Of a stretch of DNA of 64,000 bases, positions 1 to 9,645 are shown piece after piece. The DNA is taken from contig NZ_BDBE01000013.1 of NCBI RefSeq assembly GCF_001612825.1, forward strand, positions 31,899 to 95,898. Reading direction: 5' to 3'. This DNA is from Nocardia caishijiensis NBRC 108228. GTDB lineage: Bacteria > Actinomycetota > Actinomycetes > Mycobacteriales > Mycobacteriaceae. Position numbers and translations under genes: made by a program. Position 1 is the stretch's first letter. Each line of letters opens with the position of its first letter. Below the pieces are notes generated by a model. That model had not been told where the DNA came from. It made no database searches and saw only the letters and a program-made list of their open reading frames with translations.

Positions 1-1404
1 ACCTCGAACACCGTCCTCGGCGCCGCCACCGCCACCACAACCGAACTCGCCGCCACCACGGCTGGCCTCGGGGCCGACCTGGGCGCCGCAGCCGACCTGG
101 GCATCGGGGTGGGCGTGACGAGCGCTCTCGGAACCGTGACCGGTGTCGCCGCAGGGCTCGGCACATCCCTGACCGCCCTCGACACTTCCACTGCCCTCGG
201 CACCACCGCCGACCTGTCGTCGAGCCTCGTCGCCACCACCTCGATGGCCTCGGAAATCGGTGCAGGCCTCACCGGTTCGGCTGGATCAGGGATCGAAACA
301 GGCCTGTCCGCTGCGGGCTCGCTGGGTCTCGACACCGCTGCGGGACTCACGGAAAACGCTGCTGGACTGGGCACCTCGATCACCACCGGCCTCGAAACCG
401 GACTGTCGGGTGCGACCGCCCTCGGTCTGCAGGCCGCCGCCGACGCCGCTGCGGCGACTTCGCTGACCGGAGCCGTGGTTTCGTCCACGCGACTCGGCCT
501 CGACAACGCGGGCACCGTCCAGGTCGGCGCCGATCTGGGTGCTCAGATCGCGGCCGGTCTGTCCTCCGGTGCTGCCTCGTTCGGCGCCCCCTTCACGGTC
601 GCCCCGGCCACCGGCCTCGAAACCGCCCTCAGCACCGCCTTCTCCACCACGTCGGTCGGCGATGCCGATTTCGAAGGCGCACTGGTCGGCGCGACGAACG
701 TCACCGCCGCCCTCGAGTCGACACTGACCGGTGTAGGCGCGCACTCGACCGCCATCACCACCGGCCTCGGCAGCATCGCCCCCGGCCTCGATGCCTCCGC
801 CGCCGCCAATGCCGCAGCGAACGCCGATGCGGCAGCGGGTTTCGCCACGAACGCCGATGCGGCAGCCGGTTTCGCGACGAGCGCGACAGCCGGTTTCGTT
901 ACGAATACGGCAGCCGATGTCGCAGCACATGCATCCCAAGGCATTACCGCCACCGCCGACGCGGCCCTCGGCGCGACAGCCGACGCGGCAGGCTCGCTCC
1001 ACGCGACCACCGAGGTGACCACCTCCACAGGCCTCGAACTCGGCCTCGGCACCACCGCCGACTGGTCCACCGAAACCGGCGTAGCCGCAGGTCTCGGCTC
1101 GACAATCCAACCCGCGCCGAACGCCGATTCGTCCACCGGTTCGGAAACCCTCGGTGCGACCAGCGGCTTCACCACCGCGGCGACCGATACCACCTTCACC
1201 TCGGAGACCTCCATGGACCTCACCACGTCCGAACCCACCTCGACCATAGATTTCACCTCGGCCGCCGACACATGGTCCACCGTCGACGTGGACGGCGCCT
1301 TCGGCCCGGCTCTCGACGATTCCCCGCTCTCCGGCGGAACGGGCCTGCTCGACAACCCGTTCACCGCCACGGAAAACACGTTCGACACCCCAGAAGCCCT
1401 GTAG
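1..1404 (+). CDS. IniB-like Ala/Gly/Thr-rich protein (5' end outside window)
   Basis: The frame is open from base 1, so the true start lies upstream; 467 codons are visible, ending in TAG. The product is almost entirely Ala, Gly, Thr, Ser and Leu, in degenerate repeats such as GLGT, TGLE and a nearly exact double copy of NADAAAGFAT near 815-880. No catalytic motif is visible. The M. tuberculosis iniB-iniA-iniC operon pairs an Ala/Gly-rich protein with dynamin-like GTPases close to dnaK, and here a dynamin-like gene follows after 9 bases with dnaK 2.6 kb further on. I therefore infer an IniB-like envelope-stress protein. Composition alone cannot prove orthology, because such sequences converge. 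Confidence 0.6.
   Translation, partial: TSNTVLGAATATTTELAATTAGLGADLGAAADLGIGVGVTSALGTVTGVAAGLGTSLTALDTSTALGTTADLSSSLVATTSMASEIGAGLTGSAGSGIETGLSAAGSLGLDTAAGLTENAAGLGTSITTGLETGLSGATALGLQAAADAAAATSLTGAVVSSTRLGLDNAGTVQVGADLGAQIAAGLSSGAASFGAPFTVAPATGLETALSTAFSTTSVGDADFEGALVGATNVTAALESTLTGVGAHSTAITTGLGSIAPGLDASAAANAAANADAAAGFATNADAAAGFATSATAGFVTNTAADVAAHASQGITATADAALGATADAAGSLHATTEVTTSTGLELGLGTTADWSTETGVAAGLGSTIQPAPNADSSTGSETLGATSGFTTAATDTTFTSETSMDLTTSEPTSTIDFTSAADTWSTVDVDGAFGPALDDSPLSGGTGLLDNPFTATENTFDTPEAL
806..895 (+). repeat. Short in-frame direct repeats in the IniB-like gene
   Basis: A unit of about 30 bases encoding NADAAAGFAT is repeated in tandem with few changes, followed by a third, more diverged copy (SATAGFVTN). 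The repeats keep the reading frame and are probably a site of slippage-driven length change. Confidence 0.6.
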
Positions 1405-1413
1405 TCCACGGCA

Positions 1414-3192
1414 ATGGATGCACTGCTGTCGGCTCTCGACGACACCGTCGCCGCGGCCCGCGCCGCGGGTCGCGACGACCTGGTCGCCCGCCTGGAAACG
1501 GCGGCGGTCCGGGTGCGTGACCCGCGGCGGCGGATCGTCGTCGCGGGCCGGCTCGATCAGGGCAAGAGCCGGTTCGTCAACGCGCTGCTCGGTGTCGAGA
1601 TCTGTCCTGTCGGCGACGACAGCACCACCCGTTTCCCGATGGTGCTCGCGTACGCGCCGCAGCCGCGCGCCGAACTGGTGCTGGCCACAGCGTCTTCCGG
1701 CGAGGAGCGGGTCGAGTTCCCGATCGCCGATCTCGCGACGGTCGATCACCGCTGCGCGGCGGGCAAACAGATCCTGCGCATCGACGTGTACCTGCCCGCC
1801 GACCTGCTCGCCGACGGCATAGTCCTCATCGACACCCCCGGCATCGGCGCCCGAACCACCGCGGGCACCCTCGGTGTCCTGGAAATGCTCCCCGCCGCCG
1901 ACGCGCTCCTGCTGATCTCCGACGCCTCGACCGAGCTCACCGCACCGGAGCTCACCTTCCTGCGTCAGGCGTCCGAACTCTGCTCGGCCACAGCGGTTCT
2001 GATGTCGAAGACCGACCTGTACCCCCACTGGCGCCAGGTCTTCGAGGCCGACCGGGAGCACCTGCGCACCGCGAACCTCGACCTACCCCTGCTCCCGATC
2101 TCGGCGCTGCTGCGCGCCCACGCGCTGCGCCTGCAAGACGCCCAACTGGGTGCCGAGTCCGGTTACGGCCTGCTCTACCAGTTCCTGCGTGAACAGGTGG
2201 TCGCCCGCGACGAAGCCGCGACCCGGGCCACGATCTCTCGTGAGATGTCCTCGGCCGCAGAGCATCTGGCGCTAGCGCTCGGTAGCGAACTCGTCGCCCT
2301 GCGTGACCCGAGGCAAGCGGCCGCCGCGGTCGCCGAACTGCGGTCGGCCAAAACCCGTGCCCAACAGCTGCATCGACGTACCGCCGCGTGGCAGCAGACC
2401 CTCGCCGACGGCATCACCGATCTGGCCGGTGACGTCGACCACGACCTGCGCGAGCGGCTGCGTGAGATCGCCCGAACCGGCGAGGAGTGGATCGACGACC
2501 ACGACCCCGGCCGTCACTGGGGAGCGATCACCGAATGGCTCACCGGCACAGTCGATTCCGCGCTCGGCGACAACCTACTGTGGGCGCACGCCAGAGCGGA
2601 CACCCTGGCACAACGGGTGGCGGAACATTTCCACGAACTCGGCTCCGTCGACCTGCCCGTCCTCGACCAGTCCGGTACCGCCCACGGCACCGGCACCCTG
2701 GGTGACCTCGAACCCGACATCGGTGTCGTGTCGAAGGTCCTGGTCGGTATGCGCGGTTCCTACGGCGGCGTCCTGATGGTCGGTCTCGCGACCACTTTCG
2801 CCGGACTCGCCCTCCTGAACCCGATCTCCCTCGGCGCGGGGATGCTCGTGGGCGGCAAGGCGTACCGTGACGACAAGCAGGCCCGCCTCACCCGCCGCCG
2901 CACCGACGCCAAGAACGCCGTCCGCCGCTTCCTCGACGACGTGGCCTTCCAGGCGGGCAAAGACTCCCGCGACCGCGTCCACCGCATCCACCGCGCCCTA
3001 CGCGACCACTACGCGGGCATCGCCGAACGCAGCCTCCGCTCCATCGACGAGTCCCTCACCGCCGCCCAGGAGGCCGCAACCTCCGAGGCAACCCACCGAG
3101 CCCAACGCACGGCCGCCCTCCAAAACCAACTCACCGCCATAGCCGCCCTCCGCACCTCGGCTGCCCCAGCTCTCGCGCCGCCGTCGGGATAG
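1414..3192 (+). CDS. Dynamin-like GTPase, IniA-type
   Basis: A 592-residue GTPase of the bacterial dynamin-like family. G1 is GRLDQGKS (residues 45-52), the switch-I threonines are in DDSTTRFP (about 68-75), G3 is DTPGIG (140-145) and G4 is SKTD (198-201). A long helical region follows, with a hydrophobic stretch at about 442-482 likely to insert in or lie on the membrane, then a basic, Ala-rich C-terminal coiled region. It starts 9 bases after the IniB-like gene, so the two are probably co-transcribed. M. tuberculosis IniA and IniC are dynamin-like proteins linked to cell-wall stress and isoniazid tolerance; by length this is closer to IniA. Only one such GTPase is present here, whereas M. 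tuberculosis has two in series. The substrate membrane is inferred. Confidence 0.8.
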   Translation: MDALLSALDDTVAAARAAGRDDLVARLETAAVRVRDPRRRIVVAGRLDQGKSRFVNALLGVEICPVGDDSTTRFPMVLAYAPQPRAELVLATASSGEERVEFPIADLATVDHRCAAGKQILRIDVYLPADLLADGIVLIDTPGIGARTTAGTLGVLEMLPAADALLLISDASTELTAPELTFLRQASELCSATAVLMSKTDLYPHWRQVFEADREHLRTANLDLPLLPISALLRAHALRLQDAQLGAESGYGLLYQFLREQVVARDEAATRATISREMSSAAEHLALALGSELVALRDPRQAAAAVAELRSAKTRAQQLHRRTAAWQQTLADGITDLAGDVDHDLRERLREIARTGEEWIDDHDPGRHWGAITEWLTGTVDSALGDNLLWAHARADTLAQRVAEHFHELGSVDLPVLDQSGTAHGTGTLGDLEPDIGVVSKVLVGMRGSYGGVLMVGLATTFAGLALLNPISLGAGMLVGGKAYRDDKQARLTRRRTDAKNAVRRFLDDVAFQAGKDSRDRVHRIHRALRDHYAGIAERSLRSIDESLTAAQEAATSEATHRAQRTAALQNQLTAIAALRTSAAPALAPPSG

Positions 3193-3194
3193 AC

Positions 3195-3788
3195 CTACCA
3201 GGTGACAGCCGGAATCTCGATGTCGATCGCGAACGGCCGGTCCAGTCGAAGTCGGCTGCGGTAGACGCCGGTCGGTGCATATCCGCCCTCCGGGAGCAGT
3301 TCGAAGGTGTAGATCACCATTGCCGACCGCTCGTTCTCGACTCGCCAGAAGTGCCTGATGTGCGCCTCGGCGTACTGGGCGGGTCGCAAGGTGCGATCCT
3401 TGGTCTTGGTCCCCGGGGAAACGATTTCGACGGCGAGCTGCACGTCGACCGGGTCGAAATACAGGGAGTCCGCGCTGACGGCTTGCCGTGCGACGGCGAG
3501 GACGTCGGGTTCGGGCACTGTGTGCCCGAGATTGATGCCCTTCTCCGTCGTGATGACGACATCGGCGGGCGCGACCGCGCGCAGCGCGTACTTGAGAACG
3601 TCCATCGCTTCGTCGTGCCACTGCGTGGCAGGCGCCATCATCACGACTTCACCGTCGAGGAGCTCGAAGCGCGCATCGACAACTTCTATCAGACGAGGAA
3701 GATCGGCCGCGCTGAAGCCGCCCGGCGGCGGGGTCGGTAGCAGCACCATGCGCCCCTGGATGGGTTCGAGTGGGCGCGCGGCGGTCAT
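3195..3788 (-). CDS. Uma2-family (DUF820) putative endonuclease
   Basis: A 197-residue protein with the Uma2 layout: an early FELLDGEVVMM segment, EPDVLA (about residues 113-118), then LAVEIVSPGTKTKDR and an AEAHIRHFWRVE helix. The D...VE...K arrangement is the PD-(D/E)XK nuclease signature of this family. Its cellular role is generally unknown; members are abundant, mobile and often present in many copies. It lies tail-to-tail with the dynamin gene and head-to-head with dnaK, splitting two conserved blocks, which suggests a later insertion. It starts at ATG 3788. Confidence 0.8.
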   Translation of the reverse strand: MTAARPLEPIQGRMVLLPTPPPGGFSAADLPRLIEVVDARFELLDGEVVMMAPATQWHDEAMDVLKYALRAVAPADVVITTEKGINLGHTVPEPDVLAVARQAVSADSLYFDPVDVQLAVEIVSPGTKTKDRTLRPAQYAEAHIRHFWRVENERSAMVIYTFELLPEGGYAPTGVYRSRLRLDRPFAIDIEIPAVTW

Positions 3789-3870
3789 GGCCTCAGGCTA
3801 CCTGGTGGGGAAAAATTTTTCGGGTGGCGGGAATGAATCGTCGCAGCTGCTGGTTGTGCAGATCAACGAT

Positions 3871-3891
3871 GTTGAGCGCATGTCACTCAAG
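3871..3891 (+). promoter_or_regulatory. HAIR-type HspR operator upstream of dnaK
   Basis: GTTGAGC-N7-ACTCAAG matches the HspR operator consensus CTTGAGT-N7-ACTCAAG at 12 of 14 half-site positions and keeps the core TTGAG-N9-CTCAA intact. It lies 95 bases before the dnaK start. HspR is encoded at the end of the same operon, giving negative feedback. A candidate -35 (TTGACG, 3898-3903) follows directly, so bound HspR would occlude the promoter. Confidence 0.8.
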
Positions 3892-3925
3892 TTCGGGTTG
3901 ACGCCCGGCGGAGCCGACAGGCAGG

Positions 3926-3946
3926 ATTGAGTGCATCACGCTCAGC
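3926..3946 (+). promoter_or_regulatory. Second, weaker HAIR-like site before dnaK
   Basis: ATTGAGT-N7-GCTCAGC matches the HAIR consensus in 10 of 14 half-site positions, with a good left arm and a poor right arm. It begins 55 bases after the strong site and overlaps the likely -10 (CAGGAT, 3922-3927; 18-base spacing from TTGACG). It may be a secondary HspR contact. Confidence 0.45.
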
Positions 3947-3986
3947 GTTGCTGGGAGTTGTCGTCAATTATCAGGAGGAACCCACT

Positions 3987-5834
3987 ATGGCTCGTGCGGT
4001 CGGAATCGACCTCGGGACCACGAACTCTGTCGTCTCCGTGCTGGAAGGCGGCGAGCCGGTCGTCGTCGCGAACTCGGAAGGCTCGCGCACCACTCCGTCG
4101 ATCGTCGCGTTCGCGAAGAACGGTGAGGTTCTCGTCGGTCAGCCTGCCAAGAACCAGGCCGTCACCAACGTCGACCGCACCATCCGCTCGGTCAAGCGCC
4201 ACATCGGCACCGACTGGACCGTGGAGATCGACGGCAAGAAGTACACCCCGCAGGAAATCTCCGCGCGCACGCTGATGAAGCTGAAGCGCGACGCCGAGGC
4301 CTACCTCGGTGAGGAGATCACCGACGCGGTCATCACCGTCCCCGCCTACTTCGAGGACGCCCAGCGTCAGGCCACCAAGGAAGCCGGTCAGATCGCCGGT
4401 CTGAACGTGCTGCGCATCGTCAACGAGCCCACCGCGGCCGCGCTGGCGTATGGCCTGGACAAGGGCGACAAGGAACAGACCATCCTGGTCTTCGACCTCG
4501 GTGGCGGCACCTTCGACGTCTCGCTGCTGGAAATCGGTGAGGGCGTCGTCGAGGTCCGCGCGACCTCCGGTGACAACCACCTCGGTGGCGACGACTGGGA
4601 CGAGCGCGTCGTCACCTGGCTGGTCGACAAGTTCAAGGCCAGCTCGGGCATCGACCTGACCAAGGACAAGATGGCGCTGCAGCGTCTGCGTGAGGCCGCC
4701 GAGAAGGCGAAGATCGAGCTGAGCTCCAGCCAGAGCACCTCGATCAACCTGCCCTACATCACCGTCGACGCCGACAAGAACCCGCTGTTCCTCGACGAGC
4801 AGCTCACCCGCGCCGAGTTCCAGAAGATCACATCCGATCTGCTTGACCGCACCCGCGCCCCGTTCCAGTCCGTCATCAAGGACGCGGGCATCAACGTGGC
4901 CGACATCGACCACGTCGTGCTCGTCGGTGGCTCCACCCGTATGCCCGCCGTCTCCGAGCTGGTCAAGGAACTGACCGGCGGCCGTGAGCCGAACAAGGGC
5001 GTGAACCCGGACGAGGTCGTCGCCGTCGGCGCCGCTCTGCAGGCCGGTGTGCTCAAGGGTGAGGTCAAGGACGTTCTGCTGCTCGATGTCACCCCGCTGT
5101 CGCTGGGTATCGAGACCAAGGGCGGCGTGATGACCAAGCTCATCGAGCGCAACACCACCATCCCGACCAAGCGCTCGGAGACCTTCACCACCGCCGACGA
5201 CAACCAGCCGTCGGTGCAGATCCAGGTGTTCCAGGGTGAGCGCGAGATCGCCTCGCACAACAAGCTGCTCGGCTCCTTCGAGCTGACCGGCCTGCCCCCG
5301 GCCCCACGCGGCGTGCCGCAGATCGAGGTCACCTTCGACATCGACGCGAACGGCATCGTCCACGTCACCGCGAAGGACAAGGGCACCGGCAAGGAGAACA
5401 AGATCAAGATCCAGGACGGCTCCGGCCTGTCCAAGGAAGAGATCGACCGGATGGTCAAGGACGCCGAGGCGCACGCCGCCGAGGACAAGGCCCGCCGCGA
5501 GGAGGCCGAGACCCGCAACCAGGCCGAGTCGCTGGTGCACCAGACCGAGAAGTTCATCTCCGACAACGAGGACAAGGTCCCGGCCGACACCAAGTCGAAG
5601 GTCGAAGAGGCCATCGCCGACGCCAAGAAGGCGCTCGAGGGCACCGACATCGCGGCCGTGAAGGCCGCCGTGGAGAAGCTGGCCACCGAGTCGCAGGCGC
5701 TGGGCCAGGCGCTGTACGAGGCCAGCGCGGCCGAGGGACAGTCCACCGATGGTGCGGGCCCGAACAACGCGGCCGACGACCAGGTCGTCGACGCCGAGGT
5801 TGTCGACGAGCCGGTTGATACGGAGAAGAAGTGA
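3987..5834 (+). CDS. dnaK: Molecular chaperone DnaK (Hsp70)
   Basis: A 615-residue ATP-dependent chaperone. Visible Hsp70 signatures are GIDLGTTNS near the N terminus, [15 protein letters not shown] in the middle of the ATPase domain and [11 protein letters not shown] before the linker [12 protein letters not shown], then the substrate domain and an acidic C-terminal tail ([16 protein letters not shown]). The start is ATG 3987, giving [10 protein letters not shown], with AGGAGG ending 8 bases upstream; the ORF extends 20 codons further but that part is not conserved. It is the first gene of dnaK-grpE-dnaJ-hspR, controlled by the HAIR sites upstream. Confidence 0.98.
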   Translation: MARAVGIDLGTTNSVVSVLEGGEPVVVANSEGSRTTPSIVAFAKNGEVLVGQPAKNQAVTNVDRTIRSVKRHIGTDWTVEIDGKKYTPQEISARTLMKLKRDAEAYLGEEITDAVITVPAYFEDAQRQATKEAGQIAGLNVLRIVNEPTAAALAYGLDKGDKEQTILVFDLGGGTFDVSLLEIGEGVVEVRATSGDNHLGGDDWDERVVTWLVDKFKASSGIDLTKDKMALQRLREAAEKAKIELSSSQSTSINLPYITVDADKNPLFLDEQLTRAEFQKITSDLLDRTRAPFQSVIKDAGINVADIDHVVLVGGSTRMPAVSELVKELTGGREPNKGVNPDEVVAVGAALQAGVLKGEVKDVLLLDVTPLSLGIETKGGVMTKLIERNTTIPTKRSETFTTADDNQPSVQIQVFQGEREIASHNKLLGSFELTGLPPAPRGVPQIEVTFDIDANGIVHVTAKDKGTGKENKIKIQDGSGLSKEEIDRMVKDAEAHAAEDKARREEAETRNQAESLVHQTEKFISDNEDKVPADTKSKVEEAIADAKKALEGTDIAAVKAAVEKLATESQALGQALYEASAAEGQSTDGAGPNNAADDQVVDAEVVDEPVDTEKK

Positions 5835-6394
5835 CCGAGGCCAGCTCCGAACAGGAATTGATCGCCGACGTCGTCGAGGACGCGGACGCCGCTGAGGAAG
5901 CGGCGCCCGCCCCCGACGCCGAACCCGAGGCTGCCCCGGAGAGCGACGAGCTCGCCGAGCGCACCGCCGACCTGCAGCGGTTGACCGCGGAGTACGCGAA
6001 CTACCGCCGCCGGGTCGAGCGCGATCGCCAGGCCAATATCGACGCGGCCAAGGCGAGCGTGGTCACCGAACTGCTCGGTGTGCTCGACGATCTGGACCGC
6101 GCCAGGGCGCACGGCGATCTGGATTCCGGCCCGTTGAAGTCGGTGGCCGACAAGCTCGAGACCGCGCTCACCAAGCAGGGCCTGGTCGAATTCGGTGCTG
6201 TCGGTGACCCGTTCGACCCCACGCTGCACGAGGCCGTGCAGCACGAGGGTTCGGGTTCGGAGCCGGTGATCGGCGTGGTCATGCGCAAGGGCTATCGGTT
6301 CGGCGATCGGGTGCTTCGGCACGCGATGGTCGGGGTAACCGATGCCGAGACCGCGGGGGCATCGGATTCGGATGCCGACGCCGATAGCGAATAA
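5831..6394 (+). CDS. grpE: Nucleotide exchange factor GrpE
   Basis: A 187-residue GrpE that releases ADP from DnaK. An acidic, Ala-rich N-terminal tail is followed by the long dimerisation helix containing [14 protein letters not shown] and then [11 protein letters not shown], and by the C-terminal beta domain ([34 protein letters not shown]). The GTG start overlaps the dnaK stop by four bases (GTGA), implying translational coupling. Confidence 0.97.
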   Translation: MTEASSEQELIADVVEDADAAEEAAPAPDAEPEAAPESDELAERTADLQRLTAEYANYRRRVERDRQANIDAAKASVVTELLGVLDDLDRARAHGDLDSGPLKSVADKLETALTKQGLVEFGAVGDPFDPTLHEAVQHEGSGSEPVIGVVMRKGYRFGDRVLRHAMVGVTDAETAGASDSDADADSE

Positions 6395-6415
6395 CGCGAG
6401 AGGAGGAGATGCCCG

Positions 6416-7591
6416 GTGAGTCAACGGGAGTGGATCGAGAAGGACTTCTACAAGGAGCTGGGTGTCTCCTCCGGCGCGTCGCAGGACGAGATCAAGAAGG
6501 CCTACCGCAAACTCGCGCGTGACCTGCACCCGGACTCCAATCCGGGTGACACGAAGGCCGAGGAGCGGTTCAAGGCCGTCAGCGAAGCGAACGCGGTGCT
6601 GTCGGATCCGGCCAAGCGCAAGGAGTACGACGAGACGCGGCGCCTGTTCGCCGGTGGTGGCGGTCGCGGCTACGGCGGCGGCTTCACTCCCGGTGCGGGC
6701 GGCGGCTTCTCGCAGGAGTTCAACCTGGGTGACATCTTCGGCCAGCCCGGCACTGCCGGTGCGGGCGACGGTGGCCTCGGTGACATCCTCGGCGGCCTGT
6801 TCAACCGGGGTGGACGCGCGTCGAGCCGTCCGCGCCGTGGCGCCGATGTGGAAACCGAGACCACGCTGGGCTTCCGCGAGGCGGCGCAGGGTGTCACCGT
6901 TCCGCTGCGGATGACGAGCCCGTCACCGTGCACCACGTGTCACGGCAGCGGCGCCAAGCCGGGCACCAGCCCGCGCGTGTGCCCGCATTGCAATGGCGCG
7001 GGTGTGGTGAGCCGCAATCAGGGCGCGTTCGGTTTCAGCGAACCGTGCGACGACTGCCGAGGCACCGGCTCGATCATCGACGACCCGTGCACCGACTGCG
7101 CGGGCACCGGCATCCAGAACCGCACCCGAACCATCACCGTTCGCATCCCGCCCGGGGTCAGCGACGGGCAGAAGATCCGGCTCGCCGGTCAGGGTGAGGC
7201 GGGCCTGCGCGGCGCGCCGTCGGGTGACCTGTATGTCACGGTGCACGTGAGCCAGGACAAGGTCTTCGGCCGTCAGGGCGACGACCTCACCCTGGTGCTG
7301 CCGGTGAGCTATGCCGAATTGGTGCTCGGGACAACCGTTTCGGTGCCCACGCTGGACGGCCGGGTCGGTGTGAAGGTGCCTCCGGGTACCGCCGACGGGC
7401 GTATCCTGCGGGTACGTGGCCGGGGTGTGCCCAAGCGTGGCCCGGCCGGTGGTGCGGGTGATCTCCTGGTGACGGTGAAAGTCGCGGTTCCGCAGGCTCT
7501 CGACGCGGAGGCCACCGAGGCCTTGAAGCGGTACCAGGAGGCGGAGAAAGCGGGCGGTTTCGACCCGCGTGCGGGATGGGCGGGTGCTTGA
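6416..7591 (+). CDS. dnaJ: Chaperone DnaJ (Hsp40), zinc-finger type
   Basis: A 391-residue class I J-protein. The J domain carries HPD at residues 38-40. A Gly/Phe-rich linker follows, then four CxxCxGxG zinc modules ([32 protein letters not shown]) and the C-terminal substrate domains. It stimulates DnaK ATPase and delivers clients. The GTG start follows AGAGGAGGAG at about 6399-6408. It is the third gene of the operon. Actinobacteria usually have a second DnaJ elsewhere; the hspR linkage marks this as DnaJ1. Confidence 0.97.
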   Translation: MSQREWIEKDFYKELGVSSGASQDEIKKAYRKLARDLHPDSNPGDTKAEERFKAVSEANAVLSDPAKRKEYDETRRLFAGGGGRGYGGGFTPGAGGGFSQEFNLGDIFGQPGTAGAGDGGLGDILGGLFNRGGRASSRPRRGADVETETTLGFREAAQGVTVPLRMTSPSPCTTCHGSGAKPGTSPRVCPHCNGAGVVSRNQGAFGFSEPCDDCRGTGSIIDDPCTDCAGTGIQNRTRTITVRIPPGVSDGQKIRLAGQGEAGLRGAPSGDLYVTVHVSQDKVFGRQGDDLTLVLPVSYAELVLGTTVSVPTLDGRVGVKVPPGTADGRILRVRGRGVPKRGPAGGAGDLLVTVKVAVPQALDAEATEALKRYQEAEKAGGFDPRAGWAGA

Positions 7592-7635
7592 TGTTCCCGC
7601 GTAGCGAGTTCAGCGCCCGGAGGAGGTAGCGCAGC

Positions 7636-8064
7636 GTGACCACGGAGGGCGTCGGGAGCGGCGCGAATCAGGATCCGAAGTCCGCGTCGGGTTCGTCCGC
7701 GCGTGCCGAGTTCTTCATGATCTCGGTGGCGGCTCAGTTGGCGGGGATGCACGCGCAGACGTTGCGTACCTACGACCGGCTGGGTCTGGTCACCCCGCAA
7801 CGCACTTCGGGTGGCGGACGTCGGTACTCGGCGCGCGATGTGGAGCTGTTGCGTGAGGTGCAGCGGTTGTCGCAGGACGAAGGTGTCAACCTCGCGGGCA
7901 TCAAACGCATCATCGAGCTCACCAATCAGGTGGAGGCGCTGCAGCAGCGCGTCGAGGAGATGAGCGCGGAGCTGGAGCGGTTGCGGGCTGGTTACCGGCC
8001 CGATCTGTCTCCGCCGCAACGCAGTACCGCGCTGGTGGTGTGGCAGCCACGTCATCGCCGCTGA
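7636..8064 (+). CDS. hspR: Heat-shock repressor HspR (MerR family)
   Basis: A 142-residue MerR-type regulator. The winged-helix DNA-binding region is clear (SVAAQLAGMHAQTLRTYDRLGLV, then GGGRRYSARDVELLREVQRL), followed by a helical dimerisation segment. HspR represses the dnaK operon and clpB through HAIR sites, using DnaK as co-repressor in Streptomyces. Sites are visible before both dnaK (3871) and clpB (28039), so the regulator and two targets lie within 25 kb. The GTG start follows GGAGGTAGC at 7620-7628. It ends just before a strong terminator. Confidence 0.95.
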   Translation: MTTEGVGSGANQDPKSASGSSARAEFFMISVAAQLAGMHAQTLRTYDRLGLVTPQRTSGGGRRYSARDVELLREVQRLSQDEGVNLAGIKRIIELTNQVEALQQRVEEMSAELERLRAGYRPDLSPPQRSTALVVWQPRHRR

Positions 8065-8079
8065 GGCACTCGTTTCCTC

Positions 8080-8131
8080 GAGCCCCCGGTTCGCTTGTCC
8101 GCCACGGCGGTTGCGGGCCGGGGGCTCTTTC
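8080..8131 (+). terminator. Rho-independent terminator of the dnaK operon
   Basis: The arms GAGCCCCCGG (8080-8089) and CCGGGGGCTC (8118-8127) are perfectly complementary over 10 bases and are followed by a short T run. The 28-base loop could fold further. Confidence 0.8.
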
Positions 8132-8472
8132 GTGCGCTGGTCAATCCCCGGCGATCGGCTGGTGACCTTCCAGCAACCTCTTTATTTTCGATCTTGCCGT
8201 TCGGAAGCAGTAGCGCGCGGCGAGGACGTCCGAATTACGGGCCCAATCGGTCACATCCACGCCGCATTCACGGGCTCTAAGTCTGTTTCTTTGGCGTGCC
8301 GCTTGGTCTGTATCCAGTTTTGTCAGAATTACATGCGTGATGTTTAAGAGTACGATTCCTAAGCTGGCAAACCTCGCCTAGACTTCTCGCATCGGCTGCT
8401 GACGAGTGTCCTCCCAGCCCGTCACTCGCCGGCGCGGCAAGCGTTCGATGGCGAAACGAGGTTGTGACACAT
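8132..8472. other. Intergenic region between hspR terminator and flavohemoglobin gene
   Basis: About 340 bases without a supportable gene. The stretch at 8310-8365 is AT-richer than its surroundings and contains a small inverted repeat (ACAT-N5-ATGT, about 8333-8345) that could belong to the promoter of the downstream gene. I cannot assign a regulator. Confidence 0.4.
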
Positions 8473-9642
8473 ATGGATTCGCGGACTGTCGCTTTGATCC
8501 GTACCACGTTCAAGGCGGTTGCTGCGGAAGAGGGTGGGTCCGAGACACTGGCGAGGTCGTTCTACTCGATCCTGTTCACGGACTACCCCGGTGTCCGCGA
8601 TTTCTTCCCGGCCGCCATGGATGCCCAGCGCGACCGCCTCGTCCACGCGATCTCCTACGCGCTCGACCGGCTCGAGGAACCCGACAAGCTGTTGCCGTTC
8701 CTCGCCCAGTTGGGTCGCGACCATCGCAAGTACGGCGTGCAACCGGCCCACTATGTGGCGGTGGCCAATTCGCTGAAGTCGGCGATCCGAGGTTGCGTAG
8801 GCGACGAGATGTGGACCGACGAGGTCGCCGCCGCCTGGGACGAGGGCCTGGCCAACATCAGCGGTGCGATGATCGGCGCCGCCGACAAGGAGACCAGCCC
8901 CGCCGCGTGGACCGGCACCGTCGTGGAGTGCCGCGAGGTGCTGCGCAATCTGTCGATCGTCCGGTTGCAACTCGAGAACCCGATGGAGTACGCGGCGGGC
9001 CAGTACATCAGTGTGCAGGTGCCCTCGCGTCCGCGCATGTGGCGTTATCTGTCACCCGCGAATCCCGCGAACAGCAACGGCGAGATCGAATTCCACATCC
9101 GCAGTGTGCTCGGCGGCTGGGTGAGTCCGGCGATCGTGTCGCACACCGCCGTCGGTGACCAGTGGTTACTCGGCGCCCCCCTCGGCGGTCTCGGCGTACC
9201 GCGTAACACCAAGCGCAAGATGCTGATGATCGGCTGCGGCACCGGCATCGCCCCCCTGCGCGCCCAGATCATGGCGATGGCCCAACGCCGGGTGAACCCG
9301 AAGGTCCACCTGTTCGTCGGCGGCCACCACCCCTGCGACCTCTACGACCTCCAGGTCCTGAGCCAACTGGCCCTCGCCAACAAATGGCTCACCGTCACCC
9401 CCGTCACCGAAAACGAAGAAAACCCCTGGTGGTACTACGATTCCGGCGAACCCCAGGTCGAATTCCCCGGCCTGGAACCCCGGATGACCGGCCAGATCGG
9501 CAAGGTCGTCGCCGCCTTCGGCTCCTGGGCCGACCGCGACGTCCAGATAGTCGGCTCCCCCTCCATGGTCCAAACCACCAAGTTCCGCCTCATGGCCGCA
9601 GGCACCCAAGCCAAATCCATCCGCCACGACCCACTGTTCTGA
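8473..9642 (+). CDS. Type II flavohemoglobin-like globin-reductase (Rv0385-like)
   Basis: A 389-residue two-domain protein. Residues 1-135 form a globin with proximal His84 (DHRKYGV), Tyr31 at the B10 position and Gln52 near E7. The remainder is a ferredoxin-reductase unit: a flavin-binding barrel with RYLSPAN and a nucleotide-binding part beginning MIGCGTGIAPLRAQI. Classical flavohemoglobins detoxify NO; the type II class, to which M. tuberculosis Rv0385 belongs, has altered heme-pocket and FAD residues and has been linked to D-lactate oxidation. The ATG at 8473 is preferred because GAGG (8458-8461) is too close to the in-frame GTG at 8464. A paralogue lies at 11149-12309. Confidence 0.85.
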   Translation: MDSRTVALIRTTFKAVAAEEGGSETLARSFYSILFTDYPGVRDFFPAAMDAQRDRLVHAISYALDRLEEPDKLLPFLAQLGRDHRKYGVQPAHYVAVANSLKSAIRGCVGDEMWTDEVAAAWDEGLANISGAMIGAADKETSPAAWTGTVVECREVLRNLSIVRLQLENPMEYAAGQYISVQVPSRPRMWRYLSPANPANSNGEIEFHIRSVLGGWVSPAIVSHTAVGDQWLLGAPLGGLGVPRNTKRKMLMIGCGTGIAPLRAQIMAMAQRRVNPKVHLFVGGHHPCDLYDLQVLSQLALANKWLTVTPVTENEENPWWYYDSGEPQVEFPGLEPRMTGQIGKVVAAFGSWADRDVQIVGSPSMVQTTKFRLMAAGTQAKSIRHDPLF

Positions 9643-9645
9643 GCC

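Noticed and set aside
3810..3821. A5T5 palindrome between Uma2 and dnaK
   Set aside because: It is striking in GC-rich DNA but is short and single. It may be a promoter UP-like tract, and nothing ties it to a regulator.
8310..8365. NsrR-type nitric-oxide operator before the flavohemoglobin
   Set aside because: Only a 4-base inverted repeat (ACAT/ATGT) is present, too little to name a regulator.
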